The notes under the pieces are model-generated. The model was not told the DNA's origin, ran no database searches, and saw only the letters and a program-made list of their open reading frames with translations. A program made the position numbers and the translations under genes. Positions 1 through 7,282 of a stretch of DNA of 8,493 nt are shown piece after piece. The first letter of the stretch is position 1. Every line of letters starts with the position of its first letter. Source of the stretch: Candidatus Dojkabacteria bacterium (GTDB lineage: Bacteria; Patescibacteriota; Dojkabacteria; B142; WJKM01); the NCBI GenBank assembly GCA_020429465.1, contig JAGQLH010000056.1:1-8493 (forward strand), read 5' to 3'.

Positions 1-85
1 CTCCTTAGAAAAATTTGTTTGGTTTTTTAAATTAGACAAACGTGTAATTATACACCAATTTACCTATTATAACTAAGCTAATTCC
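1..85 (-). promoter_or_regulatory. Possible promoter and ribosome binding site for a gene beyond the left edge
   Basis: After the rseP stop the minus strand holds two TATAAT boxes (plus 66-71 and 47-52). The second lies inside a short inverted repeat, GTGTA-ATTA-TACAC (plus 42-55). At the very edge is AAGGAG (plus 1-6), a strong Shine-Dalgarno, so another minus-strand gene probably begins just outside the window. No -35 is convincing and no terminator is visible, so that gene may also be read through from rseP. Confidence 0.4.
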
Positions 86-1651
86 TTATAAAAATACCTT
101 TATAATATCTTTCAGTGTAACCAGAACAGTAAGTAAAAGAATGAGTACTAAGCCAAAAACATTATAATAGTGTTGGGTTTTTTCTGAAATCTTCTTTCCA
201 CGTATCTTTTCTAATGCTAAAAGAAATACATATCCCCCATCCACAACAGGCAAAGGCAAAATATTCATAAGTGCCAGAGTCAAACTAATGAGTGCTGTTA
301 TGTTTATGATGTCATAGAAATTCTGTAATTCGATAAGATTCTTTAACTCAGCCCCTACACCTATCGGTCCACTAACAGACTCGCTAATAACAGAGGAATC
401 CCCCGTCTCAATCGCAAACGAGAAGATCCTTATCATAGCTTTTACCTGATACCCAAGCATATTCACTGAATGACTTAGCCCTCCAACAACGGGAGTTTTG
501 TACTGTAGTAAATAAGCATCAGTCGTAAATTTACCATTTTCAATAAATGAGGCTCCTAATTTAGGCTCCTCAGAATTTTCTGGTGAAAGAAGGGCTACTG
601 ATTTAAGTAATTCTCCCTCATATTCCCTTAAAATACGTAAAGTTATCGTCTCACCTTTATATTTTTCGAGAATATTTAAGAACATTTCGCTATTAAGTAT
701 ATCCTCACCATTCACAGCCAAAACAATGTCTCCAGGGAGTAAGTTAGACTGTTCTGCAGGACTACCTTCACTAATTGCAGAAAGAATGACCCTTCCTTGG
801 AGCTCTGAGTCTAATATTGTTTGATATGATCCAGCTCTATCTAATGTAATTGATCCAGAAAAGAATTCCCCGTCTTTGAAATACTCTAGCTCCACAGGTT
901 CATCAATTGAGGTATTTAGAGTTTCAGAAAGTGACACATCACCAAATAGATACTGTGAATCAACTTGAGTTACAATTGCACCTCTAAGGTACTCTAATTG
1001 ATCATCATACGTTGCAGTAATTAATGCTGGCTGTATTTCAAGTGATTCTGTTCCCCAGAAATTATAATCAACAATCTTCGGTAACAATACCACCCCTCCC
1101 ACAAGAACAAGGTAAATTCCATAGATAACCACCCCTAAAATGAAGTTCATGATGACACCTGCAGTTACAATAATAAGCCTTCTCCATTCAGGAAGGTTAG
1201 AATACCTAGTTGCGTCATTAACCCTTTTATTGCTATTCATCTCAAGTATCCACAACCAGTCCTTATCCTCTTCTCCTACGTTTTTAAGACCATTGATTGT
1301 GTTTTGTAATTTCTCATCATCTCGAATGGTATGTAAATGGAACTTTTCCTGAAGACTTCTAATCCGAGTTTTTTCCTTTTTTGGTAATTCATCAAACTTC
1401 TTTTCTAGAGATTTAGATTTGGATAAATGTTTTTCACCATGAAGTTTTACATATCCCCCTAAAGGAATTAGATTAAGCCTATATACAGTCTCTCCTATTT
1501 TTTTCGAGAATAACTTTGGACCAAACCCAAATGCAAATTCTTGTACCCAGATACCCTGAGCTTTTGCTGCAATAAAATGGCCAAATTCATGAATACCAAC
1601 TAGTAGACCAAAAATTAAGGTCAATAGAATTATTGTGAGTACCAGTGTCAT
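86..1651 (-). CDS. rseP: RseP-type site-2 intramembrane zinc metalloprotease (M50)
   Basis: Membrane protease that cuts transmembrane segments, such as anti-sigma factors or leftover signal peptides, within the bilayer. TM1 (about 1-20) leads into the zinc motif H21-E-F-G-H25; the third ligand is Asp471 in N463-ILPLPVVDGG. Other family marks are RLNLIPLGGYVKL (58-70), a membrane-associated segment (about 157-187), SGPIGVG (427-433), and C-terminal TMs at about 446-466 and 499-518. One clear PDZ domain (about 287-357, SAISEGSPAEQSNLLPGDIVLAVNGE) is present; the region at 200-280 may be a worn first PDZ. At 521 aa it is longer than the usual 360-450, mainly because of a charged insert (about 73-150) on the cytosolic side after GGYVKL. 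The start is ATG 1649-1651; the gap to frr is 29 bp with no Shine-Dalgarno. The usual neighbours uppS, cdsA and dxr are absent. No substrate is visible in the window. Confidence 0.94.
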   Translation of the reverse strand: MTLVLTIILLTLIFGLLVGIHEFGHFIAAKAQGIWVQEFAFGFGPKLFSKKIGETVYRLNLIPLGGYVKLHGEKHLSKSKSLEKKFDELPKKEKTRIRSLQEKFHLHTIRDDEKLQNTINGLKNVGEEDKDWLWILEMNSNKRVNDATRYSNLPEWRRLIIVTAGVIMNFILGVVIYGIYLVLVGGVVLLPKIVDYNFWGTESLEIQPALITATYDDQLEYLRGAIVTQVDSQYLFGDVSLSETLNTSIDEPVELEYFKDGEFFSGSITLDRAGSYQTILDSELQGRVILSAISEGSPAEQSNLLPGDIVLAVNGEDILNSEMFLNILEKYKGETITLRILREYEGELLKSVALLSPENSEEPKLGASFIENGKFTTDAYLLQYKTPVVGGLSHSVNMLGYQVKAMIRIFSFAIETGDSSVISESVSGPIGVGAELKNLIELQNFYDIINITALISLTLALMNILPLPVVDGGYVFLLALEKIRGKKISEKTQHYYNVFGLVLILLLTVLVTLKDIIKVFL

Positions 1652-1680
1652 CGTGTAAAAATTGAATCAAAATAAAAATA

Positions 1681-2238
1681 TTAGACCTTCATTAATTCTT
1701 CTTCTTTATGAGTGCCAATCTCCTCAATTTCTTCATTTGCTTTATCTACAACATTTTGAACATGCTTTTCCATTCTATTAAGATCGTCTTCCCCCATATC
1801 TCCATCTTTTTCTTTATTTTGTAAACCAACAAGAACATCTTTACGTACAGCTCGTACTGCAATCCTAGCTTCCTCAAGCTTTTCCTTCATTAATTTAACG
1901 TATTCTACACGTCGTTCCTCTGTCAACTGTGGTAATGGTAAGCGAATAAGATCACCAGAGACTGCAGGGTTAATCCCGATATTTGCTTCTTGAATACCTT
2001 TAGAAATTGGTTCAACCAATGACTTATCCCATGGTTGTACGGTAAGTAGCTGTGGGTCAGCAACAGAAATAGTAGCAACATTCTTAATAGGTTGCATATC
2101 ACCATAAGCTTCCACTAATATATCCTCTACAATTGATGGATTTGCCCTCCCACTCTTTATTTTTTTCAGTTCATCTCTTAAAAATTGAAGAGTTGATTCA
2201 ATTTTACCCTCGAGTTCTTTGTAAGTTGTCCTAGACAT
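1681..2238 (-). CDS. frr: Ribosome recycling factor
   Basis: RRF, which with EF-G splits the post-termination ribosome into subunits so that it can be reused. Its 185 aa are the normal family length. Domain I is the long three-helix bundle (about 1-30 and 105-185) with SGRANPSIVEDILVEAYG (29-46) and PLPQLTEERRVEYVKLMKEKLEEARIAVRAVRKD. Domain II is the small beta domain (about 31-104) with PIKNVATISVADPQLLTVQPWD. The start is ATG 2236-2238, where family homology begins (MSRTTYKELEGKIESTL). There is no clear Shine-Dalgarno in the AT-rich leader. In most bacteria pyrH lies between tsf and frr; here that place holds only a terminator and a candidate promoter. rseP follows 29 bp downstream, probably on the same transcript. 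Confidence 0.97.
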   Translation of the reverse strand: MSRTTYKELEGKIESTLQFLRDELKKIKSGRANPSIVEDILVEAYGDMQPIKNVATISVADPQLLTVQPWDKSLVEPISKGIQEANIGINPAVSGDLIRLPLPQLTEERRVEYVKLMKEKLEEARIAVRAVRKDVLVGLQNKEKDGDMGEDDLNRMEKHVQNVVDKANEEIEEIGTHKEEELMKV

Positions 2239-2273
2239 ATGTTTTCTAAGTAATATATTAAAATTTATTTACC

Positions 2274-2289
2274 TTTTTCTATTGTATCA
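2274..2289 (-). promoter_or_regulatory. Candidate extended -10 promoter of the frr-rseP operon
   Basis: Minus-strand TGATACAAT (plus 2281-2289) matches the extended -10 consensus with one mismatch and resembles the TGATATAAT before rpsB. No good -35 lies at the usual distance. It is placed between the rpsB-tsf terminator and frr, where a new promoter is needed. The predicted start near 2274 would give a leader of about 36 nt. Confidence 0.45.
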
Positions 2290-2311
2290 AATGCGTACTA
2301 GTAAATTATAT

Positions 2312-2338
2312 AAAAAACCCCCAAACAAGGGGGTTTTT
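2312..2338 (-). terminator. Intrinsic terminator of the rpsB-tsf operon
   Basis: A perfect 10-bp inverted repeat (A5C5 at 2313-2322 with G5T5 at 2329-2338) surrounds a 6-nt loop. On the minus strand the stem is followed by a run of six T (2317-2312). It sits 28 bp after the tsf stop. Because both arms end in A/T runs it could work in both directions, although no plus-strand gene is present. Confidence 0.92.
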
Positions 2339-2366
2339 CATTCTCTAGCGATTTAACTACGCTTAA

Positions 2367-2981
2367 TTATTCACCTACACATGCACTTGCACCTCCTGCA
2401 ATCTGAATGCGAGCAAATCTACCTATTATAATTTTCTCACCTATTGCTGCGACCGTATCATTGATTAAGTCCTTTACCTTTTTAGTCTCATCCTTTAGAA
2501 ATACTTGCTCTTCAAGTACAACTTCTTCATAGAATTTTTGTAATTTTCCTTCTAGGATTTTAGCAGCAACTCCTTCTGGTTTACCTTCTAAATCCTTCTC
2601 AAAAACCTCTTTCTCTCTAGTAATCACTTCTTCTGGAATATCCTCTACACTTGTATACTGAGGATCACTCGCAGCAACATGTAAAGCTAGATCATATGCT
2701 ATTTCACGCACTTTTTCATTTCGTGCCGCAAAATCTGTTTCAGTATTAACCTCCACAATTACACCAATTTGACCGTCACCGTGAATATAACTTGCAATAT
2801 ATCCGTAGTTAGTTGAATTTTCTGACCGTTTAGCAGCTTTAGCAATTCCCTTTTTTCGAAGGTATAAAATTGCTTTTTCAATATCACCTTCTGACTCCTC
2901 AAGAGCTTCTTTCACATGATTTATACCTACGCCAGTTCTTTTACGTAGATCCTTAATTTGTTCTAGTGTTATAGTAGCCAT
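2367..2981 (-). CDS. tsf: Translation elongation factor Ts
   Basis: EF-Ts, the guanine-nucleotide exchange factor that releases GDP from EF-Tu in the cytoplasm. It has 204 aa, the short form seen in cyanobacteria, Thermus and many reduced genomes; E. coli EF-Ts is about 280 aa. The N-terminal UBA-like domain (about 1-45) has the signature LRKRTGVGINHVKEAL. The core follows, with the EF-Tu-contacting motif TDFAARNE (about 81-88) and a single core subdomain carrying VAAKILEGKLQKFYEEVVLEEQVFLKD. The C-terminus is short and ends with a cysteine (ASACVGE). It starts at ATG 2979-2981, 29 bp after rpsB, with no visible Shine-Dalgarno (leader ...CTAAATAATA), so translation probably relies on an unstructured AT-rich leader or coupling to rpsB. 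The rpsB-tsf pairing is almost universal in bacteria. A strong terminator follows directly. Confidence 0.97.
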   Translation of the reverse strand: MATITLEQIKDLRKRTGVGINHVKEALEESEGDIEKAILYLRKKGIAKAAKRSENSTNYGYIASYIHGDGQIGVIVEVNTETDFAARNEKVREIAYDLALHVAASDPQYTSVEDIPEEVITREKEVFEKDLEGKPEGVAAKILEGKLQKFYEEVVLEEQVFLKDETKKVKDLINDTVAAIGEKIIIGRFARIQIAGGASACVGE

Positions 2982-3010
2982 TATTATTTAGACAGTTAAT
3001 AAATAAAGTA

Positions 3011-4087
3011 TTAAGCTTTTTTGATTTCCTCAACAGCTTTTTCTCCTAACCCTTTTACTGCTTTTAGTTCATCATCACTCATCTTTTTTGCTTTAGCTAG
3101 ACTCAATCCCTCTGCCTCTAGTGCCGAAATAACTCTACTAGAAACTTCATTTTTGCTTCCCTCTTGTTTTTTCTCAGGCTTTTTAGCAGGTTTTTTTTCA
3201 GGCTTAGAAGATTCTTGTTTTGGTTTTTCTTGAGCCTGAGATTTAATTCTGATTTTAGCTCTTGTCTTTTTCTTATCTACAGAAACTTCCTTTGTGTCAA
3301 TGGTAGCACTTTCACCACCTGGCACTTTACGTTTTGCTTTGATAATTTTAACTTCAAAATCAGTATAATCCTTAATAGTATGCTTAACACCCTGACCACC
3401 ATTTCCAAATTTTGTTGCATCTGCAAATAGTTTCAGGAACAATGAGATTGAACCAATTGCGTCATCATTTCCAGGAACAACATAATCTATTGGGTCTGGA
3501 TCGCAATTAGTATCAGTTATAGCAATTACAGGGATATTTAATTTATTAGCTTCAACAACTGCCCCTACTTCATAGCGAGGGTCAACTACCACCACTGCTC
3601 GTGGAGGTCTTTTCATATCTTTAATCCCTCCATATAATCTATTAAGTCGTGCCCATTCAACCTTCATTTTTGCAATTTCATACTTTGTACGTCCTTCAAC
3701 TCCTTCTTCAAATTGCTCTTCATACTTTCGCAGCTTATTTAAACTCTGTTCAACCATCCCAAAGTTGGTAAGAAGTCCACCAGCCCATCTATGGCTCACA
3801 AAGTAAGCACCTGCTCTAATAGCTTCATTTCGTAGGATGAACGCTGCTTGTCGTTTTGTACCAACAAAAAGAATAGATCCTTCACGTGACGCATCCACAA
3901 GAAATTTCAATGCTTCTTCAAGCATTGGAACTGTTTGGGTTAAATCAATAATATGGATACCTTTTTTGTCTCCAAAGATAAACTTTTGCATCTTTGGATT
4001 CCAGCGTTTCTTTTCGTGGCCGAACTGAACGCCTGCTTTTAAGAATTCCTGCAAAGGAGGAATCTCGATTGGTAGAGATTTACTCAT
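3011..4087 (-). CDS. rpsB: 30S ribosomal protein S2 with C-terminal helix-hairpin-helix extension
   Basis: Small-subunit ribosomal protein S2, 358 aa, which sits on the solvent side of the 30S between head and body. The family core spans about 1-225, with AGVQFGHEKKRWNPKM (18-33), GIHIIDL (43-49), GTKRQA (76-81), RWAGGLLTNF (100-109) and TDTNCDPDPIDYVVPGNDDAI (191-211). The ATG at 4085-4087 is chosen because AAAGGTG lies 5 nt upstream and homologous sequence begins there. An in-frame TTG at 4139-4141 would add 18 residues encoded by the leader and promoter-proximal region. The protein is about 100 residues longer than typical S2. A Lys/Pro/Glu-rich basic linker (about 226-313) ends in a compact domain (about 315-358) whose DELKAVKGLGEKAVEEIKKA looks like a helix-hairpin-helix, as in the C-terminal domain of RNA polymerase alpha. 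It is first in an operon with tsf, 29 bp apart. The core assignment is certain; the role of the tail is unknown. Confidence 0.97.
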   Translation of the reverse strand: MSKSLPIEIPPLQEFLKAGVQFGHEKKRWNPKMQKFIFGDKKGIHIIDLTQTVPMLEEALKFLVDASREGSILFVGTKRQAAFILRNEAIRAGAYFVSHRWAGGLLTNFGMVEQSLNKLRKYEEQFEEGVEGRTKYEIAKMKVEWARLNRLYGGIKDMKRPPRAVVVVDPRYEVGAVVEANKLNIPVIAITDTNCDPDPIDYVVPGNDDAIGSISLFLKLFADATKFGNGGQGVKHTIKDYTDFEVKIIKAKRKVPGGESATIDTKEVSVDKKKTRAKIRIKSQAQEKPKQESSKPEKKPAKKPEKKQEGSKNEVSSRVISALEAEGLSLAKAKKMSDDELKAVKGLGEKAVEEIKKA

Positions 4088-4164
4088 AATTACACCTTTA
4101 AAAATAAAATAACTTCCCACCGTAATCCCGACTAGGGACAAGGTATAAACGATGGTGCTGAATT
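4088..4164 (-). promoter_or_regulatory. rpsB 5' leader with small hairpin and Shine-Dalgarno
   Basis: The leader contains a short hairpin, TCCC-TAGTC-GGGA (around plus 4122-4138), enclosed by a possible CACC/GGTG pairing. An AT-rich stretch and AAAGGTG (plus 4093-4099) follow, 5 nt before the rpsB ATG. AAAGGTG is the clearest Shine-Dalgarno before any gene start inside the window and fixes the rpsB start. S2 represses its own mRNA in several bacteria, so this could be an autoregulatory site, but it matches no leader family that I recognise. The structure is short and may be chance. Confidence 0.4.
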
Positions 4165-4200
4165 ACAGCGATTATATCAGATAAGAAAGTGTTTAGTGAA
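4164..4200 (-). promoter_or_regulatory. Extended -10 promoter of the rpsB-tsf operon
   Basis: On the minus strand TGATATAAT (plus 4171-4179) is a perfect extended -10 (TGnTATAAT). A weak -35-like TTCACT (plus 4195-4200) lies 18 bp upstream, directly after the protease stop codon. Transcription would start near 4164, giving a leader of about 75 nt before rpsB. This is read from the sequence and is not experimental. Confidence 0.65.
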
Positions 4201-4203
4201 GGA

Positions 4204-7200
4204 CTATAAAGAAGTTTCTCTATATAAAAGCATTGAATTCCATATAATTTTAGAAATTGCCCCTCTTTCTATATTTTCTTCAGGCAAAAACATACCATTT
4301 GAATATCCCGAAATAATAGTCTCTGTTGAATTCGATTGATTAGCTAAGAATTGAATCGATTCGTAGAATGAATTTTCCGGTTTTACATCTGGGAATTGTT
4401 TCTCATTTGAATAACCAGATACATCAAATCCTTGAATAGCTAATGCTTTAACAATGAGCTGAACCGCTTCCCCCCTAGTAATAAAATCATTAGGACGATA
4501 TGTACCATCACTGAATCCTTGAGAAATACCCAAATTCTTTAATGTTTGTATATAAGCAAAGAGACTTGACTCTTCTTCCACATCACTAAAACCACTCCCA
4601 ATTGTGATTATGTTAAATCCAAATCCATATACTACCAACTTAGCAATTTGCCCCCGCGTTATATTTTCACTAGGTCGAAACGTACCATCATCGTACCCAG
4701 AAATAACCCCACTATTGTACAATTCTATTATATATTGCTCAAACACGCTCATACCAATATCTTGGAAGATAGGGATATCTTCAGATATAAACATAGTAGT
4801 TGTGGATGATGAGCTTGAACCACCACCACTACCACCTCCTCCACCTGATGGCGAGCTAACTGAATGAATCAGCGTTATAAAAGTAGTCCCTGTTGAGGTA
4901 TTACCTGCCATATCTTCTGACCGTAAAGATATAACTGAGGTCGCGCCCGACTCTATTGTAATATTTGTACTAAATGTACCATTATTGCTTTCGACAAAAA
5001 TAGTATCCTCTATATCACCAGAAATAATTACCGTTGCCCCCTCCTCAATAGTCCCCGAAATTGGAACCGACGTAGAGGTCGTAACAGATCCGGAGATAGG
5101 AGATTCTACTACCGGTGCATCCGGTGAAATAGTATCCTTAATTACTTCTACCGTACCTGCAGGGACCCCAATAGCACTTGGTTGCTCTGAACGTATTACT
5201 ATCACTCCATCATTGACACTGCTAAGATCAAAGGAATTTGATGTCCATTCTGCTGTTTCACAAGGTATCACCTCTGTCAAATAGGGAAATACTGCACCAC
5301 TTTCAAGTAAAGAAAGCTCAACTTGAGCATCTCTATAACACGTTCCCCTTATTGGACCATACACTTCTTCTGTAGAGGAATTAACATATGCATGAAGTTC
5401 ATCATCCTCAATATCTAATTTTAGTATCCAATCAACAGGTGCTGCTATTGATTCTATGTTACCCGCCTGATCAGAAAAATCGTAAGTATACCTTCCATTA
5501 TTAGAAACTAAAGCGCTGAAATCTGTTCCCGAACCAGTTAAACCTTCAATGTTTCCCTGCTTATCTGAAGTAATATTTATCTGTACAGTATCTCCAAAGA
5601 CAACATCCCCTGCTTCTGAGGGTGGATCGTATGAGACTGAAAGCGAAGGAGGAGTTATACCCAAAAGATCTAAGTCTTTTCCATTCGTGTTTTGATCGTC
5701 ATAAACTGATAAATCGAGAAGATTATCATTATATTTAGAATAGGTAATGATACGATTTTTTATAGAATATACTGATGGATTTTGCCCTTTATACATTTCC
5801 AAATATTGCCATATGAGTCCTGCAGATGCAGCAATCAAAGGCGTTGCCATTGACGTCCCACTTTTGTATCCATACGAGCTACCTGGAAGTGTAGAATAAA
5901 TTGAGCTACCTGGAGCAAAAATATCTACGGAAACTGTTCCCCAATTTGAAAAATTTGACCTGACAGAGCTAGGGGTTGTAGATGAAACCGTAAGAATATT
6001 ATTAGTCGTATATGCAGCAGGATATATACTATAACCTGTTGGATCATTGTCCATGTCAAACCCAATACCATCGTTAAAATGCCCATTACCCGCAGCAGCC
6101 ACAAATAAACTTCCATTTGCATCAAGCAAAGTAATTATATCGAGAAGCGACTGAGGAGCTGAACTTGGCGGAAGAGTAATTCCCCAACTATTATTTATAA
6201 TGGGAACATCATGAATTAAAGCATAATCCAACCCTTCGATTATGTTTGATAGGCTCCCATTTCCACTTGAATCAAAAACTTTAATTGGCATAATTTGGGC
6301 TGAACTATATAAACCAGCAATACCAATTGAATTATTTCTTTGCGCAGCGATTATCCCAGATACATGGGTACCATGACTATTGTCATCAAATGGATCGTTA
6401 TCATCATTCTCGAAGTCCCACCCAAAAAAATCATCCACAAAAGTACTAGGATTAGAATCAGTATCATCATCATCAACTCCATCAAGAAATACATTGCTAT
6501 ATGCTATAGTTGGATTAATATTATTACTAAGTAAATCCTCTAAAGTTATCTCACCATCATCATTAAAATCACCCAGTGGAGTGGTTGGGTATGAAGTAAG
6601 TTCTGTAAATGTTATCTTCCCATTTAGATCAGAATCTAAATCAATAAATTTACTACTTGGAAATTCACCAGGATTCAACCATATTGAATCTCGGAGATCT
6701 GGATGATTATAATCAATCCCTGTATCAACTATCCCTATAACCATCCCAGTATCAGTAGATATTCGATCATGCAACTGCCAAGCTTCCTTTGACTGAATGT
6801 CATACCCCGGAATCCCCGACAACTGCTCATCATTATCTAGTGACCACTGTAGATCAAAGAACGTATCATTAGGATCACTAATTTCACCAACATCATCTTC
6901 TGGCTCCGCAAATATTTGGAATTTATAGTTAGGTTCGACATACTCTACCTCATCCTTTTGTGCATATTCATCCAATAGCTTTTCTGTTGGCTTCAAAAGA
7001 TCTTTTACTACATAGAAATCCCCCTCTGTAGTTTCTACATGCCTTTTCGATTCAATCCCAAATACACTTCGAACTGAGAAGGTACTATACAATGGAGATG
7101 TACTTTTATATTTGACAATGACCTCCCCTACCGTTGTTTGCTCATTTATAAATAAGGATGAATTTTTTGCGTGGATCGTTGAGAGTTTAAATAATGGAAA

Positions 7201-7266
7201 AATAAACTGAAGGATAAGCGCTATTACAATTACTACATTCAATTTTTTATTAGTAGGTATACTCAT
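4204..7266 (-). CDS. SLH-anchored secreted S8 (subtilisin-like) serine protease
   Basis: Extracellular protease of 1,020 aa. I chose the ATG at 7264-7266 because it gives a normal signal peptide (KK, hydrophobic 9-26, likely cleavage after IHA33) and starts 16 bp after the upstream stop. The ATG at 7300-7302 would add 12 polar residues and overlap that gene by 20 bp; neither start has a clear Shine-Dalgarno. Order: propeptide (about 45-116, VEYVEPNY); S8 catalytic domain with Asp181 (GIVDTGIDYNHPDL), His298 (NSHGTHVSG), oxyanion Asn394 (AAAGNG) and Ser472 (GTSMATP), so it should be active. Between Asp and His sit two EF-hand-like loops (211-222 DSDLNGKITFTE; 233-244 DFNDDGEITLED) and an Asp-rich stretch before FFGWDF. 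Three beta/Ig-like domains follow (about 539-613, 613-713, 716-802); the middle one holds the protein's only cysteines (643, 669), a likely disulfide. A Gly/Ser linker leads to three SLH repeats (about 833-1010) for wall or S-layer attachment. Substrate unknown; possibly surface-protein maturation or scavenging of external protein. Confidence 0.93.
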   Translation of the reverse strand: MSIPTNKKLNVVIVIALILQFIFPLFKLSTIHAKNSSLFINEQTTVGEVIVKYKSTSPLYSTFSVRSVFGIESKRHVETTEGDFYVVKDLLKPTEKLLDEYAQKDEVEYVEPNYKFQIFAEPEDDVGEISDPNDTFFDLQWSLDNDEQLSGIPGYDIQSKEAWQLHDRISTDTGMVIGIVDTGIDYNHPDLRDSIWLNPGEFPSSKFIDLDSDLNGKITFTELTSYPTTPLGDFNDDGEITLEDLLSNNINPTIAYSNVFLDGVDDDDTDSNPSTFVDDFFGWDFENDDNDPFDDNSHGTHVSGIIAAQRNNSIGIAGLYSSAQIMPIKVFDSSGNGSLSNIIEGLDYALIHDVPIINNSWGITLPPSSAPQSLLDIITLLDANGSLFVAAAGNGHFNDGIGFDMDNDPTGYSIYPAAYTTNNILTVSSTTPSSVRSNFSNWGTVSVDIFAPGSSIYSTLPGSSYGYKSGTSMATPLIAASAGLIWQYLEMYKGQNPSVYSIKNRIITYSKYNDNLLDLSVYDDQNTNGKDLDLLGITPPSLSVSYDPPSEAGDVVFGDTVQINITSDKQGNIEGLTGSGTDFSALVSNNGRYTYDFSDQAGNIESIAAPVDWILKLDIEDDELHAYVNSSTEEVYGPIRGTCYRDAQVELSLLESGAVFPYLTEVIPCETAEWTSNSFDLSSVNDGVIVIRSEQPSAIGVPAGTVEVIKDTISPDAPVVESPISGSVTTSTSVPISGTIEEGATVIISGDIEDTIFVESNNGTFSTNITIESGATSVISLRSEDMAGNTSTGTTFITLIHSVSSPSGGGGGSGGGSSSSSTTTMFISEDIPIFQDIGMSVFEQYIIELYNSGVISGYDDGTFRPSENITRGQIAKLVVYGFGFNIITIGSGFSDVEEESSLFAYIQTLKNLGISQGFSDGTYRPNDFITRGEAVQLIVKALAIQGFDVSGYSNEKQFPDVKPENSFYESIQFLANQSNSTETIISGYSNGMFLPEENIERGAISKIIWNSMLLYRETSL

Positions 7267-7282
7267 ATGGCTATACTGGGAA

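Noticed and set aside
1..40. A terminator after rseP built from TTTGT/ACAAA and a T-run
   Set aside because: Only five A/T-rich pairs with a loop of about 18 nt; too weak to support.
2305..2310. TATAAT directly after the tsf terminator as the frr promoter
   Set aside because: It abuts the terminator T-run and the -35 position would fall in the G/C arm of the hairpin; TGATACAAT slightly downstream fits better.
4088..4141. An upstream TTG start that would lengthen S2 by 18 residues
   Set aside because: The extra residues come from the leader downstream of a perfect extended -10, have no S2 homology, and the ATG at 4087 has a good Shine-Dalgarno.
4810..4852. Short CCACCA/CCTCCT-like repeats, also at about 8240-8283
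   Set aside because: They encode the Gly/Ser linkers of the two SLH proteins and are not a separate repeat element.
3021..6706. Open frames on the plus strand opposite rpsB and the protease
   Set aside because: They are low-complexity reverse readings (Phe/Ser- or Ile-rich) of firm minus-strand genes, with no recognisable domains.
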